Shown here piece after piece: positions 13,901-28,900 of a stretch of DNA of 64,000 nucleotides. The stretch is from Nilaparvata lugens. Its lineage: Eukaryota; Arthropoda; Insecta; Hemiptera; Delphacidae. Within the stretch, counting starts at the first letter, position 1. Each line of letters starts with the position of its first letter. The notes under the pieces were generated by a model. It searched no databases. It was not told the DNA's origin and saw nothing but the letters and a program-made list of their open reading frames with translations. A program made the translations under genes and the position numbers. Location: positions 5,899,561-5,963,560 of the forward strand of contig NC_052507.1 of NCBI RefSeq assembly GCF_014356525.2, read 5' to 3'.

Positions 13901-16900
13901 TTACTAACAAGGTTTTTTATTTGTAGATTATGTCATCCAAATGATTTCCGTTGCTTTTCACACACTCACAACCTAATTCTAAAATTTGCCATTGCTCGCT
14001 CAATTATCACTCGTGGAATTGCTTCAATTTCTCTTTGAATGACTTCCTTTAGTTCTGTGGATTATTAGCTGCTCAATGACGGTAATTTTGTTTATTCACA
14101 AATCCCTAAAAATCTGGTGTGGCGCACTCACACTACTTTCCTTGCCGTTATGAAAATTGATCACGTGACGCTAGTGTTCACGCGCATAAGTCTACTATTC
14201 AAAGATTTGAGCCAGCTGATGACAGGATAATAACGCTGGAGACACACGATGTGTGCTATCTCTTCATAGTGAATGATTGGTGCCAGGAAACATACCTGGA
14301 ATATTTGAATCAACTAACAACCCTAAACAATTTTGGAAAACAATTAATGAAATATCTGGTTCAAATAACAATAAAACTCCTTTTCCATTACAAAATTTCT
14401 TAAGCTCATGCTCCAGTGATAACCATACATTGAATTCCTCACTAGATATTGCCAATGACTTCAATAAATTTTTTGCTAACATAGGAGCTGATCTAGCTCA
14501 AAATATAAGACAAAATAATGCCAATAGCAGAACAATTCCATTTACACCACCTGACTCTGAATCCAGATTTATTCTTAGAGAGGTTTCAGAACAGGACGTT
14601 CGCCAATGTGTGATGGGAATTCGGGGAGGCTCTGCCCCTGGCTGTGATGATATTCCCGTTAACTTGATAAAAAATAATATTGATATTCTTCTCACCCCGC
14701 TCTGCCACATCATAAATTGTAGTTTCAGAACCGGAATTTTCCCTGATTTGTTTAAGCTTGCCAAAGTAATCCCTCTCCACAAGTCAGGTAGTAAAGTTGA
14801 CCTTAATAATTACCGTCCTATATCATTACTCAGTATTTTCTCAAAAGTTATTGAAAAATGTTTTAAAAAACAATTAACTAATTACATAAAAACTAACAAC
14901 CTACTCACTGAGTTTCAATTCGGCTTCAGGGACGATTGCAACTCAGAAAACTGCTTTTATCGCTTAAGCGACTTTTTAAGGGTGGGTATTAATAATAATA
15001 AATACATTCTTCTTCTATTTATTGACCTCACCAAGGCTTTTGATTCTATAGACCGCTCCATCTTGATGAGAAAACTGTATAAATATGGTATTGCTGGGAT
15101 AGCTCATTCATGGATCAATAGCTACTTGTCTGAGCGTAAACAGATTGTGAGTATCAACAATACATATAGTAATGTTCAGGGAATAGACTATGGAGTAGTC
15201 CAGGGTAGTACCCTTGGTCCGGTTCTATTTCTCCTGTACATTAATGACATAATCGAAAGCAATATTATGGGGAAAATTTTGTTATTTGCTGACGACACTG
15301 CTGTGTATTTTGAGGGGGATAGCTGGAGAGAAGTGTACAGGACCGCAAATAGTGGTGTAGTGAGACTGAAAAAGTGGTTTGATAGCAATATCCTTAGTAT
15401 GAATATTTGTAAAACCAAAGTCATGCCTATTTTTCTTCACAAAAAACGTGCCCCACCTCCCCAGTTGGATCTTAAACTTCACATGTGTGGTCGTGAGTGG
15501 GATGTTGAATGTGACTGCAGGTCAATTGAGTCTGTAAATGAAATAAAATATCTGGGTATCATTTTTGATAATAGACTGAGTTGGATGCAGCACATAGCCT
15601 ACTTGAAAAATAAGTTGAGAAAGTTGATCTTCGTTTTCTCTAAATTACATGGTATCCTCAATGTTAAAGAATTAAGAATGGTATATTTTTCATTTGCTCA
15701 GTCCATCATGACATACGGTATTATTGCATGGGGCGGTGCATGCGATGTATACATTAAAGAATTATCTATAACTCAGAAAGCAATTATCAAGGCTGGACTA
15801 GGTCTGGAAAGGACTTATTCATCAGATCTCTTGTTCAATTTTTTCAATGTTCTCACTATAAAAAAACTTTTCATCAAATCTGTTATGACCTATGCATTTA
15901 AAAATAAGATTGTTTTCAATAATTCCTCTCAACACAATTACCTGACCCGCGGCTCATATCTCCATCATTCTGGTGTTTCACGTAATATGAGATCTGTCTG
16001 CGACAGAAATGTGACATATCTGGTTCACGTAATTCTGCGTAATGCACCTTTGTTTGTTAGTCAGCCGGGGGAATGCTCAATATACCAATACAAAAGAGTA
16101 TTGCGGGGGTGGTTATCTGCCTTAAATAACGACGAATGTGATCTGATTTTGAGATCTGCGTACGTCTAGCCCCGCTGCGCGCAAACGCGGTTGGTTAAAC
16201 TCCAGGCTTTCGCTTCAAATTATTCTACTGTAGACCTATATTCTATACAAATTTTATTCCTCTATATATTTATTATTTTGAGCTTCCAATTTTCATCTTC
16301 TCTACCTCTATCAGTAAACAACCAATGAATTTAAATGCATCTAACAGCCATTTTAGAATGTTGGTGTGTGTGTATGTGTGTGGTGTGTGTGTGGCTGTCT
16401 TCCCCCTCCCTGTATGTGTGAGTTGTATGTGTGTAGTTGTGCTACAATATTTCTATGATTGAATAATAATTTCTATTATTTAACATATCATAATTCAATT
16501 TACTTCTTTATTTAAGATATTCTTTTCATTACAATACAATGTACCTAGCCAAAATCTAATTTCCAGGAATTTCTCTCAAGTTATAATAATTTAAATAATG
16601 TAATCACGAACTCAAACAACTCACAAACAGACCTGCGTGTCCATGTGAGTGTTGTTTCAATTATATCTTTTTATATATTGTTTATACTGTAAATGTTGGA
16701 AACAAATAAATTTGATTTGATTTGATTTGATTTGATTTGATTTAACAGAATCAACAGTTGCCAACAGTTTGCAATTGAATAATCACATTTTCTCGAATTT
16801 CGAGCTTATTTTCAACTTTAGGTGAAAATGTTACTGAACATTAATTGTAGAGATTTTCATGCTCAATCTTTTCCACTTGAATTTTTTTTTGTTTAAATTG

Positions 16901-19900
16901 TATCTGAAGCCTGATAATTGGGAATCTGAAATAAGACTTTACATAGATGAGGCGGAGCTCCTGAAATTTTTACAGATATACAGATATGGGACTTGTGGCA
17001 GTTGATAGAGCTTATCAATGACTATTTAAGGTATAAATTTAATCAAAATCGTTGGAGCCGTTTTCGAGAAAATCGCGAAAAACCCTGTTTTTGACAACAT
17101 TTTCTCCATTTTAGCCGCCATCTTGAATTGCATTTGATCGAGATTGTTAGTATCGGATCCTTATAGGACCTTAAGTTAAAAATTTAAAACGCACATACAC
17201 TCATACACACACATACAGACCAATACCTAAAAACCACTTTTTTGGACTCAGGAGATCTTGAAACGTATAGAAATTAAGAAATTTCGGTACCTTAATTTTT
17301 TTTCGGAAAGCAATACTTTCCTTACCTATGGTAATAGGGCAAGGAAAGTAAAAATGAAAATGTTCCTAGTCACTTGAAAGGAGATCCTAGTGGACATTTT
17401 CGAGAGTGATCTCGCAGCGGCTTTGCAATGTGCCCAATAATTTGCATCAAGTTGTTGCACTAACATTATCTTATACAGATGGAAATTTAGGTCGGAGTGA
17501 AGTATTCCAGAAATGGCTAGCGCAACAGCATGTTTCGCTGTTGAACGTCGTGGAGACCGTGTAGCTGCTACTCAGGCGTTTTCAGGCTTTCTCACGGTTC
17601 GTTTTCGTCTTCGGTCGGTTTCGTTTTTAAAGCGGACGTGTTCCAGAAATAATTCTTTACCCACAACAAGATCGTATTCCTACTGGGAACAGGCGCGTGT
17701 CGATTTAAATTATTGAAATGTCTGCGACATAAACGCTGTGTTAGAATAACTGAGTCATTATTTTTAAAATAAGCTTCAATCACAAACGCTCGATGTTCAC
17801 GTGACCACGACATACTGGCTACTGAAATGGCAAGAATAGATGGTGCGCCCTTTAGCGTATTTAGATTAAGTCTAGTTTAAATTAGTTTTAAGTCTAGCGG
17901 TAGTTGTAGTGGCGAGGCCGGCAGCTGCTGCGCCCTAGCGGATAAGTTAGTATTTAGATTATTCTATCGCATAATCGTCAGTTAAAGTTGTCAGCTCGGA
18001 TCGGACGGTGAAAAAACAGGATCGTTGCTGTTTTTTCGATTGTTGCCATTGAAATTCAATTTTACACGTTCGTCGTTGTGTTAAAATTATTATCGATATA
18101 TTAACTGTCCCAAGTTGGGGAAAAGTACAGTTTTTCCTTGTTATTTGTGAATATATAAATTGAAATATTCAACTAGTGCGATCGGACTTTGAATTGTACA
18201 GCAGTGTAAAGTAATAGTCAATATAGTAAAGTTATCTTCCAAGCAATTTTCGGACTGATCAGTAATTAAATTGATGCCAGAATTAACATACATCGGATAG
18301 GGGTAGCAGATGTACAAGAGAGGCCAACACCTTTTCCCGACTCCGTCTTGTCCTGCCACAAACCTAATTCCAATTCCTGGAGTAAGTTGGTATTTAGTAT
18401 TTGAAGAAAACTACGTGCTGGTGAGTAACCAAATAAGTCACTTCTGGTATAAATTTAATGCTGAAAATATTACTTACTACATTCAATCTATTAATTATTG
18501 CTCTCTTTATTCTAGCATATTATCATTCAATATTTTGCTCTTTATATTTATCGACAGTCCTCTGCTCTCGCTTGTAATTTGGGCTATCCAATAGACCTGT
18601 CGATGTACAACATTCCCGCCTTTTCAATGACAGTGGTTGAAACATAACAATTACTAGAAAATCGTCAGATTAATATGCCGGTCCCTGTATTTGCAATACA
18701 AACAAACAAATGATTCAAAAAAATGAGATGATACATACCTCCATCTCTCGCCGAAGCCATGTATTCGAGTGTGGACTTGTCTTGACACGAGACCTGTCAC
18801 GGTAACGATCACTCTGAAAATTCAAAATGTTTATTTCAATTACACGAGAAAGTTACCATAGAGATAAAATATTGCTTTTTTGTGTTCTATGTGCATATTA
18901 CGTATGAAATATAGAGTAGCATCAATACCTTCTATTACTTGATAATAGCATAGCGAAACAATAGCTTAAGTAGATATCCCATGGTATAGGGCGTTTATGT
19001 CGCAACTTTTACTGTTATCTCAAGCCGATAGTCCACGTAGTTCTTTCCCGTGAAGCTTTATGACGCTGGTAGTCTCTCATATTGTGCTGTTCATACACTC
19101 TTACCCGGTCAAAACAGTAAAAATCGACAATAATCGGCTTAAGATAACAGTAAAAGTTGCGACATAAATGCCCTATACCATGGGATATCTACTTACGCTA
19201 ATGTTTCTCAATGGTAATAGTAGGTATTGGTAGCATGGATACATCAAAACTAGTTGTTTTAATTTGTGTTTTAATCTATTATTTTAAATTAAAAACTTTT
19301 AAAAAAAGGCTACTATGATTTTATTTTATAAATAAGAAATAAGTAGCCCTGATTACAATAATTTAAAAAAATATATAGAGAATTGATAAAATTTATTTGC
19401 TTCCCAAGATTCATATGACTTGATCTTGTTGATAAATTACGCATGGTATTAAATGCATTATCTTAAAACAACAAACTAACTATACTGAGATTCTGGTTAA
19501 AAATAAAGCATCTGACAACATTGATTCGCTGTCACCGTCTGCCATTAGACAACGCAGGTACTGTAGATTTATATCCTTTCCAACTATGTACCAGAATACT
19601 AGTAGTTCTGTGAACAGTAGACCTCGCGCAGTTATAAACCGCAGCCTCCTCTTATACTGTCCATCAGAGTAAATCCTGTCTGTATGTCGTGTTGTGAGAT
19701 ATCGGTGTGAAAATGGCTGTTCGGTTTGGTGTATCAAAAATGCTAACATCAAAAGCTAATCTCCTTCAAGCCAGCCCGAGTTCAAAGCAGAGAAAGTTCG
19801 ATAGACAATACTATGTTATTTTAGTTAATTGCATGCGTTATGGCACGCAATCAATAGTTCATTTAATAGTGCATAGAAATTGCATTCAATGAGGCATGCA

Positions 19901-22900
19901 ATTTATAGTCTACACAGCAGCTGATTTTTTACCAAGTTACATTGAGATAATGAATTGCATGCGTCAACTCGACAGCTGATTTATGATGAATAATTCTATA
20001 GTCTGATTGTTACTCTAATATTGACGTAAGAAGGAGGCTCCTTTTTCCTTTTATATTATCCTTAAAATGCGAAATTTCAAAAAACCTTGTATATACGTCG
20101 ACGCGCAAATTAAAAAGGAACATACCTGTCAAATTTCATGAAAATCTATTACCGCGTTTCGCCGTAAATGCGCAACATATAAACATAAAGATAAATGCCA
20201 AACCGTCGACTTGAATCTTAGACATCGCTTCGCTCGGTCAATTACTTCAATTTTTATTGAAAAAATGTATTATCTACAGTAGACGTGAGGTGTACTGTTC
20301 ACATAACTACTAGTCAAACAATAATCAATAAACATTTACTCATAAATATGGAAGTATTACTCCTATTTTCTAGCCATAGAAAAAATCTCGTGAGGCGTTA
20401 TGAAAATTGATCACCTGACGCTAGTGTTCCCGCGCATCTCAAGTCTACTATTCAAAGATCTGAGCCAGCTGGTGACAGGACAATAACGCTGGAGACACAC
20501 GAGGTCTGCTATCTCTTCATAGTGAATGATTTAATAGAATCAACAGTTGCCAACAGTTTGCAATTGAATATTCACATGTTCTCGAATTTCGAGCTTATTT
20601 CCAATTTTAGGTGAAAATGTTACTTAACATTAATTTATTGTAGAGATTTTCATGCTCAATTTTTTCCACTTGAAATTTTTTGTTTGAATTGTATCTGAAG
20701 CCTGATAATTGGGAATCTAAAATCAAACTTTGTATGGATGGGGCGGAGCTCCTGAAATTTTACAGATATGGGACTTGTGGCAGTTGATAGAGCTTATCAA
20801 TGACTATTTTAGGTGAAAATTTGATCAAAATCGTTGAAACTGTTTTTGAGAGAATCGCAAAAAGCCCTGTTTTTGTCAACATTTTCGCCATTTTAGCCGC
20901 CATCTTGAATTGAATTTGATCGAAATTGTTCGTGTCGGATCATTATATCGTAAGGATCTTAAGTTCAAAATTTCAAGTCATTCCGTTAATTGGGAGACGA
21001 GATATCGTGTACACAGATACACTCATACAAACCAATACCCAAAAACCACTTTTTTGGAGTCAGGGGACCTTGAAACGTATAGAAATTTAGAAATTGGGGT
21101 ACCTTAATTTTTTTCGGGAAGCAATACTTTTCTTACCTATGGTAATAGGGCAAGAAAAGTAAAATTATGGATAATTTCAATAACTTTCATAATGAGATAG
21201 ACTCCAAACTGTTAGCATTGGTTGAATGCTATTCACTGATAGTATCTCGTATAAGGAATGCAGAATGATGAAAACTAGTAGTTTTGTGAACAGTAGACCT
21301 CGCGCTCAGTAAGTTATATTGACCTGTTGTTATGTTTTCTCAAAAATTAATAAATCATTTATCAATTTAAAATGTCTAGAAAAAATCATAGATAAACATA
21401 GAGCTTTCTGTCCTATCGTACCGTGACGTGTCGTCCCGTAATGTGAGTGTGAGCGCTGTTATCAGGTCTGGCTGCAACTGTCTACAACGTTGATGGAAAG
21501 ATACATTTTCAAGATGTTCGATGTTTTTGAACGGGTAGTATTATCATAGAGAAACAATAGCGTAAGTAGATATACCATGGTATAGGGAACTTGTGTCGCA
21601 ACTTTTACTGTTATCTCAAGCCGACAACTGTCGATTATTGTAAATATCTACTGTTTTGTTGGGGTGAGAGTGTATGAACAGCACAACTTGAGACTACCAG
21701 CGTCACACAGCTGCATGGGAAAGAACTAAGTGAACTATCGGCTTGGGATAACAGTAAAAGTTGCGACATAAACGCCCTATACCATGGGATATCTACTTAT
21801 ACTATCGTTTCTCTATGGTATTATAGTACACTAGACAGCTGATTTATTATGAATAATTCTATAGTCTGATTTTTACGGTAATATTGGCGTACGAAGGAGG
21901 ATCCTTTTTCCTTTTATATCATCCTTGAACTGCAAAATTTCCAAAAACCTTGTACATACGTCGACGCGCAATTTAAAAAGTAACATACCTGTCAAATTTC
22001 ATGAAAATCTATTACCGCGTTTCGCCGTAAATGCGCAACATATTTATAAACATTTAAACATTAAGAAAAATGCCAAACCGTCGACTTGAATCTTAGACCT
22101 CACTTCGCTCGGTCAATTAATTTCACTATGTATCGTTTGAACCATAGTCCTTACATCATATAAAGGTGCGTACAGACTTTCGCTCTGCTCCGCAACCGAA
22201 CGTCACTCCAGCAGAGCGATTGATGATCGACCGGCGAGCAACAGTGGTTCGACCGGGGAACGCGAGAAGATCTAACATCTTCCGTAACGTTCATGATGGG
22301 TGCGTGGGCGCGGCGACTGTGGTTCGATGGTGGTACGAGGGCGGTATGAGGGAGGAGCGTGCTCGGTGCGGGTTGGAAGCGCGAATATGTGTACGCAGCT
22401 TTATGAATCAATGGATAAGTAGATGAACGAACGAATTTATAAGTTAATTCATGAATGAATAAGTAAATTCGTGAATAAATGAAAAAATTGATTAATTACT
22501 AACCTCAGCTTCAGGTCGTGTCCACTTATGTGCATTATTTGTGTAACTGCGAATAGGATAGCGAATAGGTGAATAAGTTTCCTTCTGAAATTCATTCCAA
22601 AAATAATTATTCCAACATTAGTGAAAGAGAATATTCTCTTCTGACAGAGCTGCTAAAGTGAGGTGCACGTTATAATAGCAGAGTAGAAAGATAGAAGAAA
22701 AACGTAGCCGATCTTCTGTCTTGTATAGACACACGTTTATTGATGTAATATTAACGGTTAATTCTCGTTTAAAATAATCAATTATATTTTACTAAGCAAG
22801 AAATTATATTTTTCAATAATTTCATAATGAATTTTCATAATTAAGATGGAATATTTTCCATCGCTTTGCTCTGTTGTCAGATCGTCTTTTAACAATGTAG

Positions 22901-25900
22901 AATTAATAGTTAACAAAATTCTTTATTCAAAAATGAGTTCAAAAGAATGTTGTTAATTATTAATTCTACATTGTTAAAAGACGATCTGGCAACAGAGCAA
23001 AGCGAGAAAGAGATAGCGCTATCCGCTTTGTCGAATAATAGACAAGGATAGCAATACCAGTGCTAATCGAACACTGTCATTATAATGTGGACCTCACTTT
23101 AGAACTGCAGTTGAAGATAATTCGATAACAACAATTGAAATTCTCTGCAATCTGAGAGTTTTTGGAATTGTATTTACCGTCCACAAGTTGATGCACTAGT
23201 GAAAACATTTAAAATTCGACCAAAACAAGGCTCAAAATAAACCATTAGAGTTGGTTAAGTTCCGAGAGTTTCCCACAAAAACTTTCCCATTAGTAATAAA
23301 CAAAGATCTGATGTTGATGTTTTTCTATAAAAGGATTTAGCGTGCAATCCAATATTTAGTAGTTAAGCTTTTGGTCAAAAATATATTGCTAACTAGGCAA
23401 ATTTGTTCACATTAACATGCAATTAACCTAACCTACTTTTTGGAGTGTGTCATCACCTAAATTTAGAAAAAGATCAACACTAGGACCGGTTTCCGAGCTC
23501 GGGATTCAGCTAAGTTCTAGACTTTAAACAGTTGGAGTAAAAAAAATGGCTTTCCGAAACGAGGCGTAGTCGCAGTTTCTATGATAATCTTTATTTTCTC
23601 ATTTCTATGATTGGAAACGTTTTTCCTTGACGAAGTGAAACATTCCTAAATAATTCAAAATAGCTGAAACTTTACACTATTTTCTCTTTCTCTCATTTTG
23701 TGTTCATTTTTCTAGTTTTTCGAAATTTAATTTGAACGTGGACTGCGACTACGCCCCGTTTCGGAAAGCCAATTTTCTGACTCCAGCTGTTTATAATCTT
23801 TTTTTTCTCATTTCTGTAATAAATTGGAAACGTTTTTCCTTGATAAAATGAAACATTCCTAAATAATTCAAAATAGCTAAAACTTTACACTATTTTCTCT
23901 TTATTTTATTTTGTGTTCAATTTACAGTCATTCGAAATTTAATTCAATTATGGACTACGACTACACCCCCCGATTCAGAAAGCCGATTTTCTGACTCCAG
24001 CTGTTTAAAGTCTAGAAGTTTAGAAGTTTAAAGTCTAGAATCCCGAGCTCGGAAGCTGGCCCTTAGTACTTATTTTATCTACCAATGTTATCACATCCGT
24101 TTCATTTGTAACATAAATGAATAGTTTATTCCCATATTTGATAGCAATAAAGTAATGCAAATCTAATAAAAGCAAAGTAATAATTGATGACTGACCCCTC
24201 CCTGAAACTCCCTCCGCATGTGTGTACTGGAATGCGGACTCCTGCGGTCAGTTGACCGCTCAAGACCGCTGCGGTCATGCTTAAAGCTGCCCTGACTCGA
24301 CGACCGGATAGGGTCTACCGACTTCTCAGTGATTAGAGCCTCTTTCTGTCTCTCCATTTCTTTCTTTTTCTCCTCCATTTGCCTTTTCTTTTTCGCTTTC
24401 ATTTTCTCCCTCTTAAGTTTTCTTTTTCTATCCTCTACTTCCTTGAGAGCTTTCGCTTTTTCCTCTTCTTCCTTGGTAGTATGTTTTTCCTTGTCTTCCT
24501 CCTTAGGATTTGCGTCTTCTTTCTCCTTTTGTTGTTCAGTGTTGGGGGATGGCTCACGTTTGATGACAATCATCAACTCCTCGGTGCCAGGTACTGGAGG
24601 TTCCGATTCGTCATATTTAGGTTCACCTATAAATTCAATTCAATTTATTTGCCATATATACAAGATTTTTACAATTACAAATTCACATAATAATTGGGTA
24701 CATCATACAGAAATTCAGAATATACTCTATTCTAGAAGTAATAAAAATAAATTAGATATAACATAACTGAAATACCAGTTGTACTCATTTCACCGGCAGT
24801 AATTGCTAGCAGAGACATGTGTCTGATCGCTAGCAATGAGTTCAGTTCAAATCATTGGAAGATTTTTTCTTCTTGATTGAAACACAAAAAAAGAAATTTG
24901 TTGAAATTCACAAAATCACAATTTTATTTTAGGTATTTACCAAATCAATCTATTATGTGTAATTTTATGATTAAAAGTCTATTTTGAAAAATATTCTAGC
25001 TTTTACCCATTCATCAATATCTTTTGTAAGTTTTTTGTTTATTTTATGGGTGAATAAGTTTAAGGGAATCATATTAATCAGCATATTGCAGTTGTGTTCA
25101 TACTGTCTTCTACTTACTGAAAGTCTGGAGAATCTGACCATGAATTTCATTGTAATCGATGGACGAGTGTTGTAATTGAGAGCACGGATTGTTGGTAAAT
25201 GTTTAGTTTACATATAAACAAAATTGAATTGAATGACGGTCTTTATTTTTGACCTAGGAGGGCAAAGTTAGGGCGCAGTCGGCCCTCACTTACACTTGAC
25301 TCTCAAACATTAAGTGTGGATTGAAAACCATACATATACAGATGATGAATAATAGAACCAATGGATTAAAATTGATAGTTTTACTCTAGAGCTACTTGTA
25401 AGTACAATAAAAATCTGATGATACATCAGAAGTAGCCTAATACTAACGGCCGGTTTCTGAGATCGGCATTAAGCTGAGTTCTAGATTTTGAACAGCTGGA
25501 GTCAGAAAATTGTCTTTCCAAAACGGGACGTAGTCGTAGTCCATAATTGAATTAAATTTCGAATGACTGTAAATTGAACACAAAATAAAATAAAGAGAAA
25601 ATAGTGTAAAGTTTTAGCTATTTTGAATTATTTAGGAATGTTTAATTTCGTTAAGGGAAAAACGTTTCCAAATGTAGAAATGAGAAAATAAAGATAATAA
25701 AAACTACGACTACACCCCGTTTTGGAAAGCCAATTTTCTGTCTCCAGCTGTTTGAAGTCTAGAACTAAGCTGAATCCCGAGCTCGGAAACCGGTCCTAAA
25801 ACATAATTAAACAGAACTAGATTATGTTCTGTTGATTTTAGATTATGTTAATCTAATCGTATAGGATGGATAAATTGAAATCTAACCGATCTGAAATCCT

Positions 25901-28900
25901 CCCGATGGCAATATTACTATTTTTGGAAGAATGTGTAAAAGTGCATATAATATACTTATGCGCTACGAACACGCACATTTCGCTTTCTATCAGCTGATGC
26001 TTATTATATCTGTATCTTACTGTTTCTGTACAAATACAGATTATAATAAGATGAGAAGCGAAATGTGTGTTCGTGGCGCAAATGTCTGTTTGCACTTTAA
26101 AGGTGCGTACAGATATAGGCGCCGCAAACACGAGCAATTCACTTTAAAGGTAGGCGCACACCTTAGACCAGATATAGAATAAACACGCTGGGAAGTCAAA
26201 TCTCTGAAGCCAACATGTATGACGTCATACTGGGGCATTCCACGTTATTATGGCAGTGAAGAAAGATAGGAGAAAAACGTTGCAGAGTCTCTTAAATTGA
26301 CTCCATTTTGCCACTGAGTGTACACAGCTGTTACTCAATTCATCCCATCAAATTTGATTTAATATTAGTCTCCATTTCCTTGATAAGATAATAAATTTCA
26401 AGTAATATTAATTAAATTCATCAATGAAATATCTTTTCTCGTAATTTGATTCAAAACTTTGTTTTGGGATCAAATTTTTATGTTCATAAAAATCTGAAAT
26501 GGCGGCTAATTTGAGAAGCTGTGATACACCAATTTGAACTTCAAAAGAACAGAAATAAAGTTGCTCGGTGGGTATACTATTTCAAATTCTCTTGAAAATA
26601 AAAAAATGTTTCAATTATTAGTGACTTGAGTGTAATATTTTTGTTTTCTATCCAGTTTCTCAAACTTCAAAATTATTAGTTTCTGTTGTTTTTGAGTGAA
26701 AAAGGACTAAATTTTAGAAAAGCGGAATCATAACCTCATTTCGGACTTTTAAAATAATATTATCTAAATTTGGGAAAGAAATAGTACAAGGAGTATCCTT
26801 AGTTTTTCTCTCCCATTCAGTGCTCTTTGTAAAAATTAGAATAATAAATAAATAAAATTTGAATGAAAGTAATTTTGATACAACCTTTCAATATTATCTA
26901 TACAAAACAAACTACAATGTAAACAAACTCTACAGAAAAGGTTTCTATCCGATGCTGACGTAACGATGGGGCGATATGGCAGTAGTGATGTTGGTTTCAT
27001 CGACTTTCAGTGTGAATAGGCCGTGTCTATTCTATATCTGGTCTAAGGCGCACACAGATCGTCATCAAACACAGATCGTGTTTTCAATTGGAAACAATGC
27101 ATCAAATCTAATCGTCCGATCCGTCCGATGCGTGCCGTCCGACCGATCACGATCTGTGTCACTATCTCCGTAAACAAAGCTGTAGTGCATTCATGTGACG
27201 TCAGCACAGGTAGGGCTCCTACACCAATAGAAACACTATCTGATATAGATCAGCTGAAATCAACGAATTTTTGTTGGTGTGGGAGCCCTACCTGAGCTGA
27301 CGTCACATGAATGCACTACGGCTTTGTTTACGGAGGTAGTGTCTGTGTGCGCCTACCTTAAATCAGCTGGTGCCAAGCTTTTTATATCTGTATCTTATCG
27401 TTTCTATGCAAATACAGATATAATCAGCTGATGAAAAGTGGAATTCACGTATTCGTGGAACGTAAATCTGTACGCACCTTTAGAAGATGAACTCACTCAC
27501 CTATCCGTCTCTCAGGAACTTTCTTGGCGACCGAACTCTTCTTAACAGCCGGTTTCTCTTTATTCATCTCTTTTCTAGCTTTATCCATCTCTTTACTAAA
27601 CTTCTCAATCTCTTGAATAGCCTTTTCAATCTTCTCAGTCTCCTTACTTGCCTTCTCATTCTCATTACTTGCCGTCTTAGACTCACTAACTCTCTCTCTC
27701 CTTTCTCTGTCACTGTGTCTCTCTCTCCTATCTCTCTCTCTCCTTTCCCTCTCTCTCCTATCTCTGTCATCTATCTCACTGTGTCTCTCTCTCCTATCTC
27801 GCTCTCTCCTATCTCTGTCAACTCTCTCATTGCCTCTCTCTCTCCTATCTCTGTCAACTCTCTCTCTTCTATCTCTCTCACGGCTTTGCGAGGGTGACGA
27901 CGAAGCCAGCTGCTTTGGGCTGCGACGGTCGGACGAGTGATAGCGCTGCCGCGGCATCGACTTCGACGAAGAGACGCTTCTTTGTCGCGTGTCGCTTTGT
28001 CGCGTGTCGCTTTGTCGCGTGTCGCTTTGTCGCGTGTCGCTTTGTCGCGTGTCAATCATTGGATTCAAGGGATCGGTTACCGCCTGCAATCAGAATAATA
28101 GAATGAAAAATTATCATCTATACTATAATAATTCAAAAGAATGGTTTGTGTAAATATTTTTGGACTGGAAATTTTGTGGAAATCTAGGAGACATAACCTC
28201 ATTTCGGACTTTAAGGGCCGGTTTCGGACTGGAAATTTTGTGGAAATCTAGAAGACATAACCTCATTTCGGACTTTTAGGGCCGGTTTCCGAGCTCGGGA
28301 TTTAGCTAAGTCCTAGACTTTGAACAGCTGGAGTCAGAAAATTGGCTTTCCAAAACGGAGCGTAGTCGCAGCTTTTATAACAGTGGTCGTAGTTTTCATT
28401 TTCTCATTTCTATAATTGGAAACGTTTTTCCTTGACGAAATTAGACATTCCTAAATAATTCAAAATAGCTGAAACTTTACACTATTTTCTCTTTATATTA
28501 TTTTGTGTTCAATTTTCTAGTTTTTCGAAATTTAATTCAAACGTGACTATGACAATGACTGCGACTACGCCCCGTTTTGGAAAGCCAATTTTCTGACTCC
28601 AGCTGTTTAAAGTCTAGGACTTAGCCAAATCCCGAGCTCGGAAACTGGCCCTTAATGTTACCTAAATTTGGGAGGGAAATAGTACAAGCTCTACTTAGTT
28701 TTTCTCTCCCGATCTGTGCTTCATTGCAAAAAATAATAAATAAAGAATAATAAAGTAAAGAACTGGCTTATACACGTACGGGATAGAAAAATTATGTTTT
28801 CCTACAGTTACGTTGAAAAGTGGCCATTGCTGCACTGATTACAGAACGCAAAGAATCACTTTTCCGCTCTAGTGCGGGAAAAATTTTTCTGCACTCCAGA

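Noticed and set aside
22151..22426. Overlapping GC-rich open frames on both strands
   Set aside because: Lie wholly inside a short element with inverted ends; high GC alone keeps frames open.
24329..24766. Phe/Ser-rich plus-strand open frames
   Set aside because: Complement of the Lys/Glu-rich SAFB exon.
27897..28106. Plus-strand frame with FVACR repeats
   Set aside because: Antisense of the DTRQ repeats in the minus-strand exon.
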